A stretch of 63,371 bases of DNA from Lachnospiraceae bacterium NK3A20 (GTDB lineage Bacteria > Bacillota > Clostridia > Lachnospirales > Lachnospiraceae), in the NCBI GenBank assembly GCA_900107575.1, contig FNQX01000023.1:1-63371 (forward strand), written 5' to 3'. Below the pieces are notes generated by a model. The model saw nothing but the letters and a program-made list of their open reading frames with translations. It did no database searches and was not told the DNA's origin. The translations under genes were made by a program, and so were the position numbers. Positions 7,592-17,146 of this stretch are shown here, one piece after another. Each line of letters starts with the position of its first letter. Positions within the stretch are counted from its first letter, which is position 1.

Positions 7592-9106
7592 CTATTTCCC
7601 TTCGACCCTTGACATCAATACTACGCACTCCACGTGGATATTGTGCCCGAATTGATCCAGCGGCTGGACGTCCCGAATCCGGTATCCGCCGGCCACGAGG
7701 ATCTTCAGATCTCTGGAGAGTGTCGCGGGGTCACAGGAGACGTAGATCATCCTGCGGGGTTTTACCTCAAGGATGGTCTGAAGGCATTTCTCGTCGCACC
7801 CCTTTCTCGGCGGATCGACGACTACGACATCGACCGGGGCATTGTTGTGTGACTGAGCCTCGGCCTTGCGCCTTACGTAGTCCGGCAGCACCTCTTCCAC
7901 CTTGCCGACCTGGAACAGGGTGTTGGTGATGCCATTCCTCTCCGCGTTCTTCTTCGCATCCCGGATCGCTTCCGGCACGACTTCGACGCCGTAGACCTCC
8001 TTCGCGAATCGCGCGAGGAAGAGGGAAATGGTTCCGACACCGCAGTACAGGTCCCAGACCGTCTCCTTCCCCGAAAGATTAGCGTAGTGGAGCACGATGC
8101 TGTACAGCTTCTCCGTCTGCTTCGGGTTGACCTGATAGAAGGAGAGCGGGGAGATGTTGAATCTCAATGCATCCAGCCCGGACGGGATGAAGCGGGCTGT
8201 CTCCCCGTTATCCATTGCTTCGGAATTTTTATTCACATACTCCACATCAAAAACATGCAGCGAGTCCTCTATCGTATCGGTTCCCCACAGGGTTCGGATC
8301 TTCCGGCCCATGATGACGTTAGTCTTCTGCGTGTTGGTGCTGATGGAGATGGATGTCATCCCGGGCAGAACAGAGAGCATCTCGACCAGTTCCTGTTCAT
8401 GCGGTAGTTTCTCCCCATTTGCAACGATGCAGACCATGATCTGACCGGAATAGATGCCGGAGCGGATGAGGATATGACGGATCAGACCTTCCCCTGTCGC
8501 CTCATCGTAGCTGGGCACCCGGTATGTTCTCATCCAGGCAAGGATCTCTGCCACGATCTTCTGATTCTCCTCGGCACCGATATAGCACTCGGAGACCGGT
8601 ACGATCACATGCGTCCTCGCAGCATAGAAGCCGGCGATCGGCTCTTCATCCCTGTGTCCGACCGGCATCTGCGCCTTGTTGCGATAACGGAAAGGGTCCT
8701 CCATCCCCACGATGGGATGCAGGACCTTTGTGACCTCTTCTTGCGGGAATCCGCCGATGCGGATGAGGTCGTTCCTCACCTTGTTCTGTTTGAATTCCAG
8801 CTGTTTGTCATAGCGCAGCGCCTGGATCTGACAGCCGCCGCACTGGCGGGCGATCTCGCAGCGGGGTGCCACACGGAAGGGAGAGGGCTTTGTCACCTCA
8901 AGGAGACGCGCGAAAGCGTAGTTTTTCTTCGCCTTCATGATCTTCGCCGTGACGGTATCTCCGATCACCGCGTCCTTGACGAAGAGAGTGTAGCCGCCGA
9001 CGTGGCCGATGCCCTCGCCGTCCTGTCCGATATCCTCGATCGTCACTTCCAGGGTGTCATCCTTCCGGAAGATCGTCTGTGTATCTGTTTTCTGTATGTT
9101 CGTCAT
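7592..9106 (-). CDS. rlmD: 23S rRNA (uracil-5-)-methyltransferase, RlmD type
   Basis: This enzyme transfers a methyl group from S-adenosylmethionine to C5 of a uracil in 23S rRNA. The start at 9106 (MTNIQKTDTQ) is preferred because the sequence upstream of it is a repeat element. A TRAM domain covers residues 15-70. An iron-sulphur binding patch (CEIARQCGGCQ) follows, and the catalytic part contains WDLYCGVGTISLFLA, VVVDPPRKGCD (catalytic Cys region) and YVSCDPATLSRD. Length is normal for RlmD/RumA. The ribosome site is weak (AGATGAAG). yhaM precedes it on the same strand. Confidence 0.92.
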   Translation of the reverse strand: MTNIQKTDTQTIFRKDDTLEVTIEDIGQDGEGIGHVGGYTLFVKDAVIGDTVTAKIMKAKKNYAFARLLEVTKPSPFRVAPRCEIARQCGGCQIQALRYDKQLEFKQNKVRNDLIRIGGFPQEEVTKVLHPIVGMEDPFRYRNKAQMPVGHRDEEPIAGFYAARTHVIVPVSECYIGAEENQKIVAEILAWMRTYRVPSYDEATGEGLIRHILIRSGIYSGQIMVCIVANGEKLPHEQELVEMLSVLPGMTSISISTNTQKTNVIMGRKIRTLWGTDTIEDSLHVFDVEYVNKNSEAMDNGETARFIPSGLDALRFNISPLSFYQVNPKQTEKLYSIVLHYANLSGKETVWDLYCGVGTISLFLARFAKEVYGVEVVPEAIRDAKKNAERNGITNTLFQVGKVEEVLPDYVRRKAEAQSHNNAPVDVVVVDPPRKGCDEKCLQTILEVKPRRMIYVSCDPATLSRDLKILVAGGYRIRDVQPLDQFGHNIHVECVVLMSRVEGK

Positions 9107-9159
9107 ATCTTCATCTTTTAAGCTAATATCTGGTGCCGCATAAGAATCTCGCGACATCG

Positions 9160-9228
9160 TGCCATCGGGCTGTTCACGGCACCGATGACAGTTCGAGAGG
9201 GACGTATTGGCATCCCTTCTAAACTACG
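9160..9228 (-). repeat. Double-hairpin element, copy B (upstream of rlmD)
   Basis: On the plus strand the copy reads CATCGG...CCGATG followed by GTTCGAGAGGGACG...CATCCCTTCTAAAC. It aligns over about 85 bp with copy A (25937-26011) and more loosely with copy C (33133-33198). Its distal hairpin overlaps the yhaM stop codon at 9219-9221. It ends about 54 bases before the rlmD start. Confidence 0.6.
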
Positions 9229-10160
9229 GTGCGGCGGATGTTGGAATCCAGCAGCGACTGCCAGCCCAGCCATTCGGCATCCTTGTTGCCTTCCAGCATC
9301 TCACGGAAAATCTCCAGCTTCGCGTCGGTATTGTCGGCGAAATTCAGCGCTGCCGCTTCCGCGAGGGCAGGCTTTTTGGGGGAGCCGAACTCGAGCTCGC
9401 CGTGGTGCGCGAGGATGCAGTGCCTGAGCTCATTCGCAAGGAGCGGCGGGAAGTCCGGGATCTCCCGGATCTTCTCGTCGATCATCTCCACGCCGATCAC
9501 GATGTGTCCGATCATCTGTCCCTCGTCCGTATAATCATTCTGCGGGAACTGGGATAGCTCTCTGGTCTTGCCGATGTCGTGGAACAGGGCTGCCGAAAGA
9601 AGGAGGTCTTTATTGAGGAAGGGATAGTTGTCCGCCATGTAGCCGCACAGCTTCATGACGCCGAGTGTGTGCTCCAGGAGGCCTCCCAGGAAGCCGTGGT
9701 GCACGGTCTTCGCCGCGGAGGATTTGCGGAATTTCTTCACAAAATCCTGGTCCTCGACGAAGAAAGCAATGATCAGTTTGCGCAGGTACGGGTTCTTCAC
9801 CGTGTTGGCGAGCTGGATCAGCTCATTCCACATATCCTTGATGTTCTTCTTCGTAACGGGCACGTAGTCCTCCGGATTGTACTCATCTTCCTTGCACCTT
9901 CGTGCTCTCTTGATGTTGAGCTGGAGTTTCTTCTGATACGTCGTGACTTCGCCGATGATGTCGACATAGTCCATCTCGCCGAAATCCTCAATGCCGACAG
10001 AGCCCGGCTCCCAGATCTTGGCGTCGATGGTGCCGGTCCGATCCTGCAGCGTCAGACTCTCGTAGGGCCTGCCGTTCTTCGCGGTCAGGGAATTCTTCTT
10101 TTTGACAAGATAGATGTCGTTGACGGTATCTCCGTCCTTGATGTCCTGAATATATTTCAT
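9219..10160 (-). CDS. yhaM: 3'-5' exoribonuclease YhaM
   Basis: The 313-residue product has an N-terminal OB-fold nucleic-acid binding domain (DGDTVNDIYLVKKKNSLTA, then LTLQDRTGTIDAKIWE). An HD phosphohydrolase domain follows, with HHGFLGGLLEHTLGVMKL and AALFHDIGKTRE and the later metal-site stretch HCILAHHGELEFG. This is the domain order of YhaM, a Firmicute 3'-5' exoribonuclease that trims RNA ends in the cytoplasm. All visible HD metal ligands are present and the length is normal. Its stop codon lies inside a dispersed hairpin element. Confidence 0.93.
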   Translation of the reverse strand: MKYIQDIKDGDTVNDIYLVKKKNSLTAKNGRPYESLTLQDRTGTIDAKIWEPGSVGIEDFGEMDYVDIIGEVTTYQKKLQLNIKRARRCKEDEYNPEDYVPVTKKNIKDMWNELIQLANTVKNPYLRKLIIAFFVEDQDFVKKFRKSSAAKTVHHGFLGGLLEHTLGVMKLCGYMADNYPFLNKDLLLSAALFHDIGKTRELSQFPQNDYTDEGQMIGHIVIGVEMIDEKIREIPDFPPLLANELRHCILAHHGELEFGSPKKPALAEAAALNFADNTDAKLEIFREMLEGNKDAEWLGWQSLLDSNIRRTVV

Positions 10161-10222
10161 CTGTAATTGACTCTTTCTAAGCCCCGAAGGGCCGGTTATG
10201 ATCCATGAATGATCTGCGTTCC

Positions 10223-11602
10223 TTAGCTGTTGTCCGCGGCCTGCAGGCGGTTCTCCGGCGTCAGGGTGAGCTCCGCCTCTTCATAGCGGTCCGCGCCCTG
10301 CCGCATGATGGTCAGCGGTACATCCCTGCCGGGCTGCGCGTTGGAGAGCGCCGTGATCAGCTGCTGGTAATCACCGATTTGTGTCAGTCCGAAGCCGGTC
10401 ACGATATCGCCGCTCTGCAGCCCCGCTTTCATCGCGGGAGAATCTATTTCCACCCTAGTGATATAGGCACCGGCGGGAACGCCCTGTTCCTTCTGAACTT
10501 CTTCCGGCACTGCCGTCCCGTGGAAGCCCGCACCGGCCAGTCCCTCTCCGTTCGACATCCGCTCAATTAAAGGCTTCAGCTCGGTGATGCCGATGGCGCT
10601 CAAAAGGTTCGGTGTATCCTTGGCGTTGTGACTGTCGTCGATCCAGCCAATGACTTCGCTGTTCGTGTCGACGAGGACGCCGGATGCCCTGGTACTGCCG
10701 TAAATATCAGTCGTCAGCTGGGCATAGGAGCTGTCCGTCATATCGAGCGGCAGCTGGGCATTCGTGACCACGCCGTAGGCAACGCTGCCGAGCGACCCTG
10801 TCGGCGAGCCGACTGCGATCACAGGCCTGCCCAGGAGGTTGATTCTCTGGCTGCTGCCGAACACCGCCGTCCCGAAAGAGCCATGTGTCTCTTCTGACAA
10901 GTCCTTCCTGTCGACCGCGATCACTGCCATTCCGGTCACGCTGTCGACCGCACGGATGGTAGCCGCCGCAACGGCGTCATCCGGAAAAGTCACTTCGATC
11001 CTTCTCGCGCTCTTTAGGATGTCCCCCGGCGCGAGAATGAGCACATCCTCGCTGGTTGCCGCCACGATGAGGCCGCTGGAGGATCCCGTCTGATCGTAAG
11101 CGTCTCCAGCCCAGTCGTAGTCCGGCGTGATGCTCTTCACGGATACAATAGACTCCTGCGCCTTGACGGCAGCCTCCGCCAGTCCGTCGTACATCTCCTT
11201 ATAGCCGGAGGTCGACTCCATCTCTTTCGCGAGCTCATCCTTGATCTCCTGTTTGATGGAATTCGTGTCGATGCCGATCTGAGAGACAGCCTGACTCACA
11301 GCCTCTTCGGTCTCCTGTTTCTGCCTCGCCTCATCGCTCGCGATCATGTCCTCGGGGGAGATCTCTTCGCTCGTCTCTTCGGGAATGGAGACCTGCTGCG
11401 GCTCCTCCGGGTTGATCGCCCTGTTGATCACGGGCTCCAGCACGAGGAAAGCAACGCAGGCGACCGCGCCGAACAGTGCCGCAAGGCAGGCTGTCGTGAT
11501 CGTCCTGCGAAGAAGTTTCCTCTTGTTCACCGGCCTTGCCTTGATCTTCTCCTTCATGAAGTCGGTGTTGACTTCCTTTAATTCTTTATCTTCGCCTGTC
11601 AT
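10223..11602 (-). CDS. HtrA-like membrane-anchored PDZ protein lacking the catalytic triad
   Basis: The order of parts is a charged cytoplasmic N-terminus, one membrane segment (residues 32-54), an acidic linker, a trypsin-like domain (residues 140-340) and a PDZ domain (residues 350-450, GAYITRVEIDSPAMKAGLQ). Where active HtrA has the His motif ILTNNHVV this protein has LILAPGDIL. The Asp motif reads VDSVTGMAVIAV. The Ser motif GNSGGPL is replaced by GSTRASGVLV, so the nucleophile position appears to be Ala. It should not be a protease. Binding of misfolded or C-terminal peptides through PDZ outside the membrane is plausible. It is divergent to mutS2. Confidence 0.8.
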   Translation of the reverse strand: MTGEDKELKEVNTDFMKEKIKARPVNKRKLLRRTITTACLAALFGAVACVAFLVLEPVINRAINPEEPQQVSIPEETSEEISPEDMIASDEARQKQETEEAVSQAVSQIGIDTNSIKQEIKDELAKEMESTSGYKEMYDGLAEAAVKAQESIVSVKSITPDYDWAGDAYDQTGSSSGLIVAATSEDVLILAPGDILKSARRIEVTFPDDAVAAATIRAVDSVTGMAVIAVDRKDLSEETHGSFGTAVFGSSQRINLLGRPVIAVGSPTGSLGSVAYGVVTNAQLPLDMTDSSYAQLTTDIYGSTRASGVLVDTNSEVIGWIDDSHNAKDTPNLLSAIGITELKPLIERMSNGEGLAGAGFHGTAVPEEVQKEQGVPAGAYITRVEIDSPAMKAGLQSGDIVTGFGLTQIGDYQQLITALSNAQPGRDVPLTIMRQGADRYEEAELTLTPENRLQAADNS

Positions 11603-11734
11603 GAATCTCTCTCGCGATTACAAATCATTGTTCAGAGTTCAGCGTGGTTTCCGCCGAACAGTTACCGCTATTTTAATACAAGTGCTGATGCCGCTCAAGG
11701 CGCGCGGGCCATCCACAGCACTGCGCTCTTGTGT

Positions 11735-11740
11735 TAGAAT
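11735..11740 (+). promoter_or_regulatory. Extended -10 of mutS2, possibly leaderless
   Basis: TGTTAGAAT is an extended -10 box ending 7 bases before the mutS2 ATG. No ribosome site lies between, so transcription may start at or next to the start codon. Confidence 0.4.
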
Positions 11741-11747
11741 AAATCTC

Positions 11748-14183
11748 ATGAATGAAAAAGTAATGCGCGTTGTAGAATTCAACAAAATGATTACGATGCT
11801 CGCTTCCCATGCGACCAGCGAGCCGGGAAGGCAGCTGTGCCTGTCTCTCGTCCCGATGCATGACCTTGTTGACATCGACCGGGCGCAGGCGGAAACCGAG
11901 GCGGCGCTGTCTTATCTATTCCGGAGCGGCTCCCTCTCCTTCGGAGACAACCGGGATTTCACCGATACGTTCCGGGCGCTGAAGATCGGAACCTCGCTCT
12001 CCACTGTCGAATTCCTGCGCCTTGCCGCATTCCTTGAGAACATCGCGCGGGTGAAAACAGCAGGCCCCGAGGACAAGGAGAATCCACTCTTCGACCTCTT
12101 CGACTGCCTCTACCCTTTAACGCCCGTATCCACCGAAATCCGCCGCGTCGTGACGGGTGAGGATATGATCGTGCCGGACGCGAGCCCCGAGCTTAAACGG
12201 ATCCGCCGTCAGGAGGAGCTCACCGACGACAGGATTCACTCACAGCTGAGCCGCATGGCGAATCAGACCTATGCCGACTATCTGCAGGACAATGTCATCA
12301 CCCTCAGGGATGACCGCTACTGCCTGCCGGTAAAGGCCGAGTACAAGAGCATGGTGAAAGGCATCGTCCACGACGCTTCCTCCACCGGCTCCACCCTGTT
12401 CATCGAGCCCGCCTCCATCGTAGAGCTGGGGAATGAGCTGCGCGAGCTGCAGGCCGCGGAGAAGAAGGAGATCGAGAGAATTCTCCAGGAACTCTCCGCC
12501 CTCTGCGCCGGCCACTATACGGAGCTGAAGGATGACCAGGCCAACATGACGCGGCTGGATTTCATCTTTGCCAAGGCGTCCCTCGCCCTGGACCAGAACG
12601 CGACCCGTCCCATTTTCAACAGGGAGCACCGCATCGTCATCCGAAAGGGCAGACATCCCTTTATAGATAAGAGGAAAGTCGTTCCCATCGACCTCTCGAT
12701 CGGGGAAACCTGCGACATGATCGTCGTGACCGGCCCCAACACCGGCGGCAAGACCGTAACGCTCAAGACGGTCAGCCTCCTGGAGCTGATGGGCATGGCA
12801 GGGCTCCACATCCCCGCGGGGGACCGGAGCGAGCTCTCTCTCTTCCGCGAGATCTTCGCGGACATCGGGGACGAGCAGTCGATCGAACAGAATCTCTCCA
12901 CCTTCTCGGCGCACATGACGACGATCGTGGATATCCTGCGCCGGGCGGACAAGGAGTGCCTGTGCCTCTTCGATGAGCTGGGCAGCGGCACCGATCCGAC
13001 CGAGGGCGCGGCGCTCGCGATCTCTATCCTCAACTTCATGCACACGAGGAAGATCACGACACTCGCGACAACGCACTATGCCGAGCTCAAGATCTACGCC
13101 ATGCGGACGGCCGGCATCGTCAACGCGAGCTGCGAATTCGACGTCGAATCGCTGCAGCCCACTTACCGCCTGCTCGTCGGCGTACCCGGCAAGTCCAACG
13201 CCTTCGCGATTTCCGAGCGGCTGGGCCTGCCCCACTACATCATTGAGACGGCCCGGGAGCAGATGAGCCAGGAGACGCAGAACTTCGAAGACGTCCTGAC
13301 GGAACTCGAGAACTCCCGCGTGAAAGCGGAGAAGGCCGAGGCAGAGGCCAGCCGCATCCGCGCCGACTTAGAGAAGCGTGAGAAGATCCTCGCCGACCGG
13401 GAGCGGCAGCTCGAAGAGAAGCGCACCGGCATCCTCAACAAGGCGAATCAGCAGGCGCGCGATATCCTGCGCGATGCCAAGGAGACGGCAGACCGCGCCA
13501 TTTCCGCGGTGCGTAAGAGCGCCAAGGGCGCCGACATCGACAAGATGGAGGAAGAGCGCACCAGGCTGCGCGAGAAGGCCAACAAGCGCGAGAGCCGCAT
13601 CCGCACGGATCTGAATACAGTGAAGAAACCGCACGGCAAGGGGCCGAAGCCGGAGGACCTCCACATCGGAGACCGGGTGCACATCTTCTCCATGGGTATG
13701 GACGGCGTTGTCTCCTCTCTTCCGGATAAACAGGGAAGGCTGCAGGTTCGCTGCGGCATCCTGCACTCCGAGGTGAAGATCGGCGATATTGTCCTCGTGG
13801 ATGAGAGCACCGGCATGACGCTGGACGGGGTACCGGTCGGCGCCGCCGCAAAGGGCGTGCGTGGGAGCAGTGTCCGCCGCGCGTTCCGCAATCCCAATGC
13901 CGGGACAGGAAGCGGTTCCATGGACTTCTCCCGCTCTATGAATATCTCTCCCGAGATCAATCTTCTCGGCATGACGACGGATGAGGCCATCCTGACCCTC
14001 GACAAGTATCTCGACGATGCGCGCATGTCTCACCTGGATTCTGTCCGCGTGGTTCACGGCAAGGGGACCGGTGCGCTCCGGCGCGCCGTGCAGGAGTATC
14101 TGCGCAAACAGTCGTGGGTGAAATCCTACCGCAGCGGCGATTTCGGCGAAGGAGATGCCGGCGTCACCATTGTGAACCTGTGA
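11748..14183 (+). CDS. mutS2: MutS2 (Smr-domain mismatch-repair-like ATPase)
   Basis: MutS2 suppresses recombination and, in some Firmicutes, splits collided ribosomes. The ATG at 11748 begins MNEKVMRVVEFNKMI, which aligns with the normal N-terminus; open frame upstream is not family sequence. Core features are Walker A GPNTGGKT, the MutS stretch DEQSIEQNLSTFSAHM, Walker B CLCLFDELGSGTDP, a long coiled coil (residues 510-620), a KOW-like segment, and a C-terminal Smr domain with VHGKGTGALRRAV. The Smr entry motif, usually LDLRG, reads INLLG, so conserved Asp and Arg are replaced. Length of 811 residues is slightly above average. Confidence 0.93.
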   Translation: MNEKVMRVVEFNKMITMLASHATSEPGRQLCLSLVPMHDLVDIDRAQAETEAALSYLFRSGSLSFGDNRDFTDTFRALKIGTSLSTVEFLRLAAFLENIARVKTAGPEDKENPLFDLFDCLYPLTPVSTEIRRVVTGEDMIVPDASPELKRIRRQEELTDDRIHSQLSRMANQTYADYLQDNVITLRDDRYCLPVKAEYKSMVKGIVHDASSTGSTLFIEPASIVELGNELRELQAAEKKEIERILQELSALCAGHYTELKDDQANMTRLDFIFAKASLALDQNATRPIFNREHRIVIRKGRHPFIDKRKVVPIDLSIGETCDMIVVTGPNTGGKTVTLKTVSLLELMGMAGLHIPAGDRSELSLFREIFADIGDEQSIEQNLSTFSAHMTTIVDILRRADKECLCLFDELGSGTDPTEGAALAISILNFMHTRKITTLATTHYAELKIYAMRTAGIVNASCEFDVESLQPTYRLLVGVPGKSNAFAISERLGLPHYIIETAREQMSQETQNFEDVLTELENSRVKAEKAEAEASRIRADLEKREKILADRERQLEEKRTGILNKANQQARDILRDAKETADRAISAVRKSAKGADIDKMEEERTRLREKANKRESRIRTDLNTVKKPHGKGPKPEDLHIGDRVHIFSMGMDGVVSSLPDKQGRLQVRCGILHSEVKIGDIVLVDESTGMTLDGVPVGAAAKGVRGSSVRRAFRNPNAGTGSGSMDFSRSMNISPEINLLGMTTDEAILTLDKYLDDARMSHLDSVRVVHGKGTGALRRAVQEYLRKQSWVKSYRSGDFGEGDAGVTIVNL

Positions 14184-14211
14184 GCCTGCTGTTGTGAGGA
14201 GGTACGAGCTT

Positions 14212-14922
14212 ATGCCCGCCAGTAAACAAAAGATCCTGATCGTGGACGACGACGCGAATATCGCCGAGCTGATCAGTCTGTATTTGAATAAGGAATGCTA
14301 CGACACGAAGATGGTTGGTGACGGCGAGTCCGCGCTCGAGGCGTTCGAGAGCTGGAAGCCCAACCTGATCCTGCTGGATCTGATGCTGCCCGGCATCGAC
14401 GGCTACCAGGTCTGCCGCGAGATTCGGCAGAAATCGCAGACACCGATCATCATGCTCTCCGCCAAGGGAGAGGTGTTCGACAAGGTGCTGGGACTGGAGC
14501 TGGGCGCCGACGACTACATGGAGAAGCCCTTCGACTCGAAGGAGCTTGTCGCGAGAGTCAAGGCCGTGCTGCGCCGCTACCGCCCGCAGTCGGACGGAGA
14601 GGCTGCCGCATCCGATGACAAGATCGTGGAATATCCGGAGCTGTCCATCAACCTGACGAACTACTCCGTCACCTACCAGGGGCACACGCTCGACATGCCG
14701 CCGAAGGAGCTGGAGCTGTTGTATTTCCTCGCATCTTCCCCGAACCGCGTGTTCACGAGAGAACAGCTCCTCGACCAGATCTGGGGCTACGAGTACATCG
14801 GCGACACGAGAACGGTCGACGTCCACATCAAGAGGATACGTGAGAAGATCCACGACAACAGTCACTGGAAGATTTCCACGATCTGGGGGATCGGATACAA
14901 ATTCGAAGTGACGGGAGAATAG
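14212..14922 (+). CDS. OmpR-family response regulator
   Basis: The start is the ATG at 14212 after a GAGGAGG site; an in-frame GTG at 14194 precedes that site and is not used. The receiver domain has the acidic pair (ILIVDDD), the phospho-acceptor Asp in LILLDLMLPG, and the switch Lys in DDYMEKPF. A winged-helix domain covers residues 130-235 (FTREQLLDQIWGYEY, RTVDVHIKRIREKI). The cognate histidine kinase starts 10 bases after its stop. Targets are not visible from the sequence. Confidence 0.93.
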   Translation: MPASKQKILIVDDDANIAELISLYLNKECYDTKMVGDGESALEAFESWKPNLILLDLMLPGIDGYQVCREIRQKSQTPIIMLSAKGEVFDKVLGLELGADDYMEKPFDSKELVARVKAVLRRYRPQSDGEAAASDDKIVEYPELSINLTNYSVTYQGHTLDMPPKELELLYFLASSPNRVFTREQLLDQIWGYEYIGDTRTVDVHIKRIREKIHDNSHWKISTIWGIGYKFEVTGE

Positions 14923-14932
14923 ACGGACGGAC

Positions 14933-16360
14933 ATGAGAAAGACACTCTATCTCAAGTTCATACTGGCTTATCTTTTGTTCGGCATTTTCGGATTCATCCT
15001 GGTCGCGACCTTCGTATCCAACATGACGGTCGATCAGGTAAGGCAGCGGGAAGCCGATTCTCTCTACCGGGAGGCGGTCACGATCGCCAACACTTACGCC
15101 GCGGATCTCTACAGCAGCAACGCCTCGATCGACTCCGTGTACCAGCAGCTGACGGCGCTCTCTTCCTACCTCGACGCCGACATCCGGATTCTGAACCCTT
15201 CCGGGCGCCTCGTCGTCATATCGGGTGAGAAGCTGGATCCTGCGGAAGAGGTCATGGTCGACGGCTTCGATCCCGGGCAGTTCACGGGCAATGTCTACCT
15301 CGAGGGGGATTTCTTTGGCAGTTATCCGGATCCCCACCTCTCGGTCCTCGCTCCCATCACGAGCAACTACAAGACGGTCGGCTATGTCACGATCCACGTG
15401 CCCGAGACCAGGATTGCGAAGGAGGCGGACCGCGCGCTCAGCATCTCCTACCTGGAGCTGCTCATGATCCTGCTCCTCTCCCTGATCATCCTGATCTTCT
15501 TCACCGAGATCGTCTACCAGCCGCTGCGCAAGATCACCAAGGCCACCGAGCAATACGCCGCCGGCAACATGGAGTATCCCCTGAGCGTGGATTCGGAGGA
15601 TGAGATGGGGTACCTCGCCGCCTCGCTCTCCTACATGGCGAGTGAGATCGCACGCCAGGAGGACGACCAGAAGAAATTCATCGCGAACATCTCCCACGAT
15701 TTCCGCTCGCCCCTCACCTCGATCCGTGGCTTCCTCGAGGCGATGCTCGACGGCACGATTCCGCCCGAGCTGCATGGCAAATACCTGCAGATTGTCCTCA
15801 ATGAAACGAACCGCTTAACGAAGCTGACCAACGGCCTCTTAACGCTCAATAACCTCGGTACCAGGGGGATGCTCCTGCAGCGCAGCGATTTCGACATCAA
15901 TGACATGATCCGCCAGGTGGCAGCGAGCTTCGAGGAGACCTGCCGCAAGAAGGAGATCACCTTCGACCTCGTTCTCTCCGGCAGCCGCCTCTATGTCAAC
16001 GCGGACGCCGACAAGATCCAGCAGGTGCTGTATAACCTCGTCGATAACGCGATCAAGTTCAGCCATACGAAATCGCAGGTCAAGCTGGAGACCACCGAGA
16101 AGAACAGCAAGGTTTTCGTCTCTGTCCGGGATTCCGGCATCGGCATCCCGAAAGAGGACCAGAAGCTCGTCTTCGAGCGCTTCTACAAGACAGATCTCTC
16201 CCGCGGCAAGGATAAAAAAGGCACCGGCCTCGGCCTGTCTATTGTGCGCGAGATCATTCGCGCGCATGACGAGAACATCAATCTCGTCAGCACCGAAGGC
16301 GTCGGCAGCGAATTCATTTTCACACTGAAACGGTCCGCCGTGAATGACGAGATCGACTAA
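14933..16360 (+). CDS. Sensor histidine kinase (HAMP, HisKA, HATPase)
   Basis: A membrane protein of 475 residues. Helix 1 lies at residues 8-30, an extracytoplasmic sensor loop at about 31-165, and helix 2 at about 170-192. A HAMP domain ends in EDEMGYLAASLSYM, the H-box is FIANISHDFRSPLTS, and the ATP-binding lid includes DNAIKFS, DSGIGIP and GTGLGLSIV. It pairs with the response regulator directly upstream. The sensor loop resembles a PAS/Cache-like fold by length, but its ligand cannot be told. All catalytic boxes look intact. Confidence 0.92.
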   Translation: MRKTLYLKFILAYLLFGIFGFILVATFVSNMTVDQVRQREADSLYREAVTIANTYAADLYSSNASIDSVYQQLTALSSYLDADIRILNPSGRLVVISGEKLDPAEEVMVDGFDPGQFTGNVYLEGDFFGSYPDPHLSVLAPITSNYKTVGYVTIHVPETRIAKEADRALSISYLELLMILLLSLIILIFFTEIVYQPLRKITKATEQYAAGNMEYPLSVDSEDEMGYLAASLSYMASEIARQEDDQKKFIANISHDFRSPLTSIRGFLEAMLDGTIPPELHGKYLQIVLNETNRLTKLTNGLLTLNNLGTRGMLLQRSDFDINDMIRQVAASFEETCRKKEITFDLVLSGSRLYVNADADKIQQVLYNLVDNAIKFSHTKSQVKLETTEKNSKVFVSVRDSGIGIPKEDQKLVFERFYKTDLSRGKDKKGTGLGLSIVREIIRAHDENINLVSTEGVGSEFIFTLKRSAVNDEID

Positions 16361-16437
16361 CGAATCGGCGATTCGAGAACAGCAATTCGCTCGTGAAGGT
16401 CCTCACAGCCTTTGACAAATACCGCAGCGAATGACAA

Positions 16438-16487
16438 AAATACCCCCGACAGGAAACTTCCCTTAGAAAGTTTCCTGCCTGGGGTAT
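16438..16487 (+). terminator. Bidirectional terminator
   Basis: ATACCCCCGACAGGAAACTT and AAGTTTCCTGCCTGGGGTAT form a long stem between the convergent kinase gene and the MarR gene. U-rich sequence lies on both sides. Confidence 0.8.
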
Positions 16488-16516
16488 TACACTCAGATAT
16501 AATCTGCTCCGAATGT

Positions 16517-16951
16517 TCAGAGCTCTACCTTGCCTTCGCGCATCAGGCCGACGACCTTCTGCAGCACCTCGACAAAAGCATCGGCATCCTTTGTTCCGAC
16601 CTGTTCCAGAACGGCCTGGATGGCTGTGATCTCCTCTTCCTCGACCCTGGCTGCATGTTTCCTGCCGGCTGCGGTGAGCGAGATGGCTGCCTTCCTCTGG
16701 TCGTCGCCGTCGGTCTTCCTGGTCACGTATTTCTTCGTCTCAAGTTTCTTCATGATGTTGGCAACACGCCCGGGCGTCAGATCGAAATGTTTGATGATGT
16801 CGATCGCGAAAGCGCCCTTTTCCTGTTTCGCCAGCCACAGAAGAATGCCATCCTCTCCGCGGATTTGCAGGATCTGTGCGATCTTATTAAGCTCTGATGC
16901 ATCGCTGATCTGCATGCCGCAAAAGTTCTCTGCCAGTTTTCTGGAATCCAT
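16517..16951 (-). CDS. MarR family transcriptional regulator
   Basis: The start is the ATG at 16949-16951 (MDSRKLAENFCG), following GGGGTGA; the frame upstream of it is not family-like. The winged helix-turn-helix covers residues 40-100 (DIIKHFDLTPGRVANIMKKL, then YVTRKTDGDDQRKAAISLT), with the DxDxR wing typical of MarR. C-terminal helices (residues 110-140) give the dimer interface. No target gene is adjacent in the same operon; the aminotransferase gene upstream runs the same way but is separated by about 195 bp. It probably autoregulates. Confidence 0.85.
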   Translation of the reverse strand: MDSRKLAENFCGMQISDASELNKIAQILQIRGEDGILLWLAKQEKGAFAIDIIKHFDLTPGRVANIMKKLETKKYVTRKTDGDDQRKAAISLTAAGRKHAARVEEEEITAIQAVLEQVGTKDADAFVEVLQKVVGLMREGKVEL

Positions 16952-17146
16952 ATTATTCACCCCGAACCATAAATGAATCCGTGTGCACGTCAATTCGCAA
17001 ACAGAACGTATCACACGGGTTATAGATGTTGCAGCGGTCGCCTGTCCTGTATTTCCACGATACAGCGCAGCTCCTCCGCCCTACGATTTAACTGATTAAT
17101 AACACCACAAAGGCGCAATGTCAATGTAACTGCGCCGTATTCCGCG

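Noticed and set aside
12240-13235. Minus-strand open frame opposite mutS2
   Set aside because: It is a shadow of mutS2 with no recognisable protein features.
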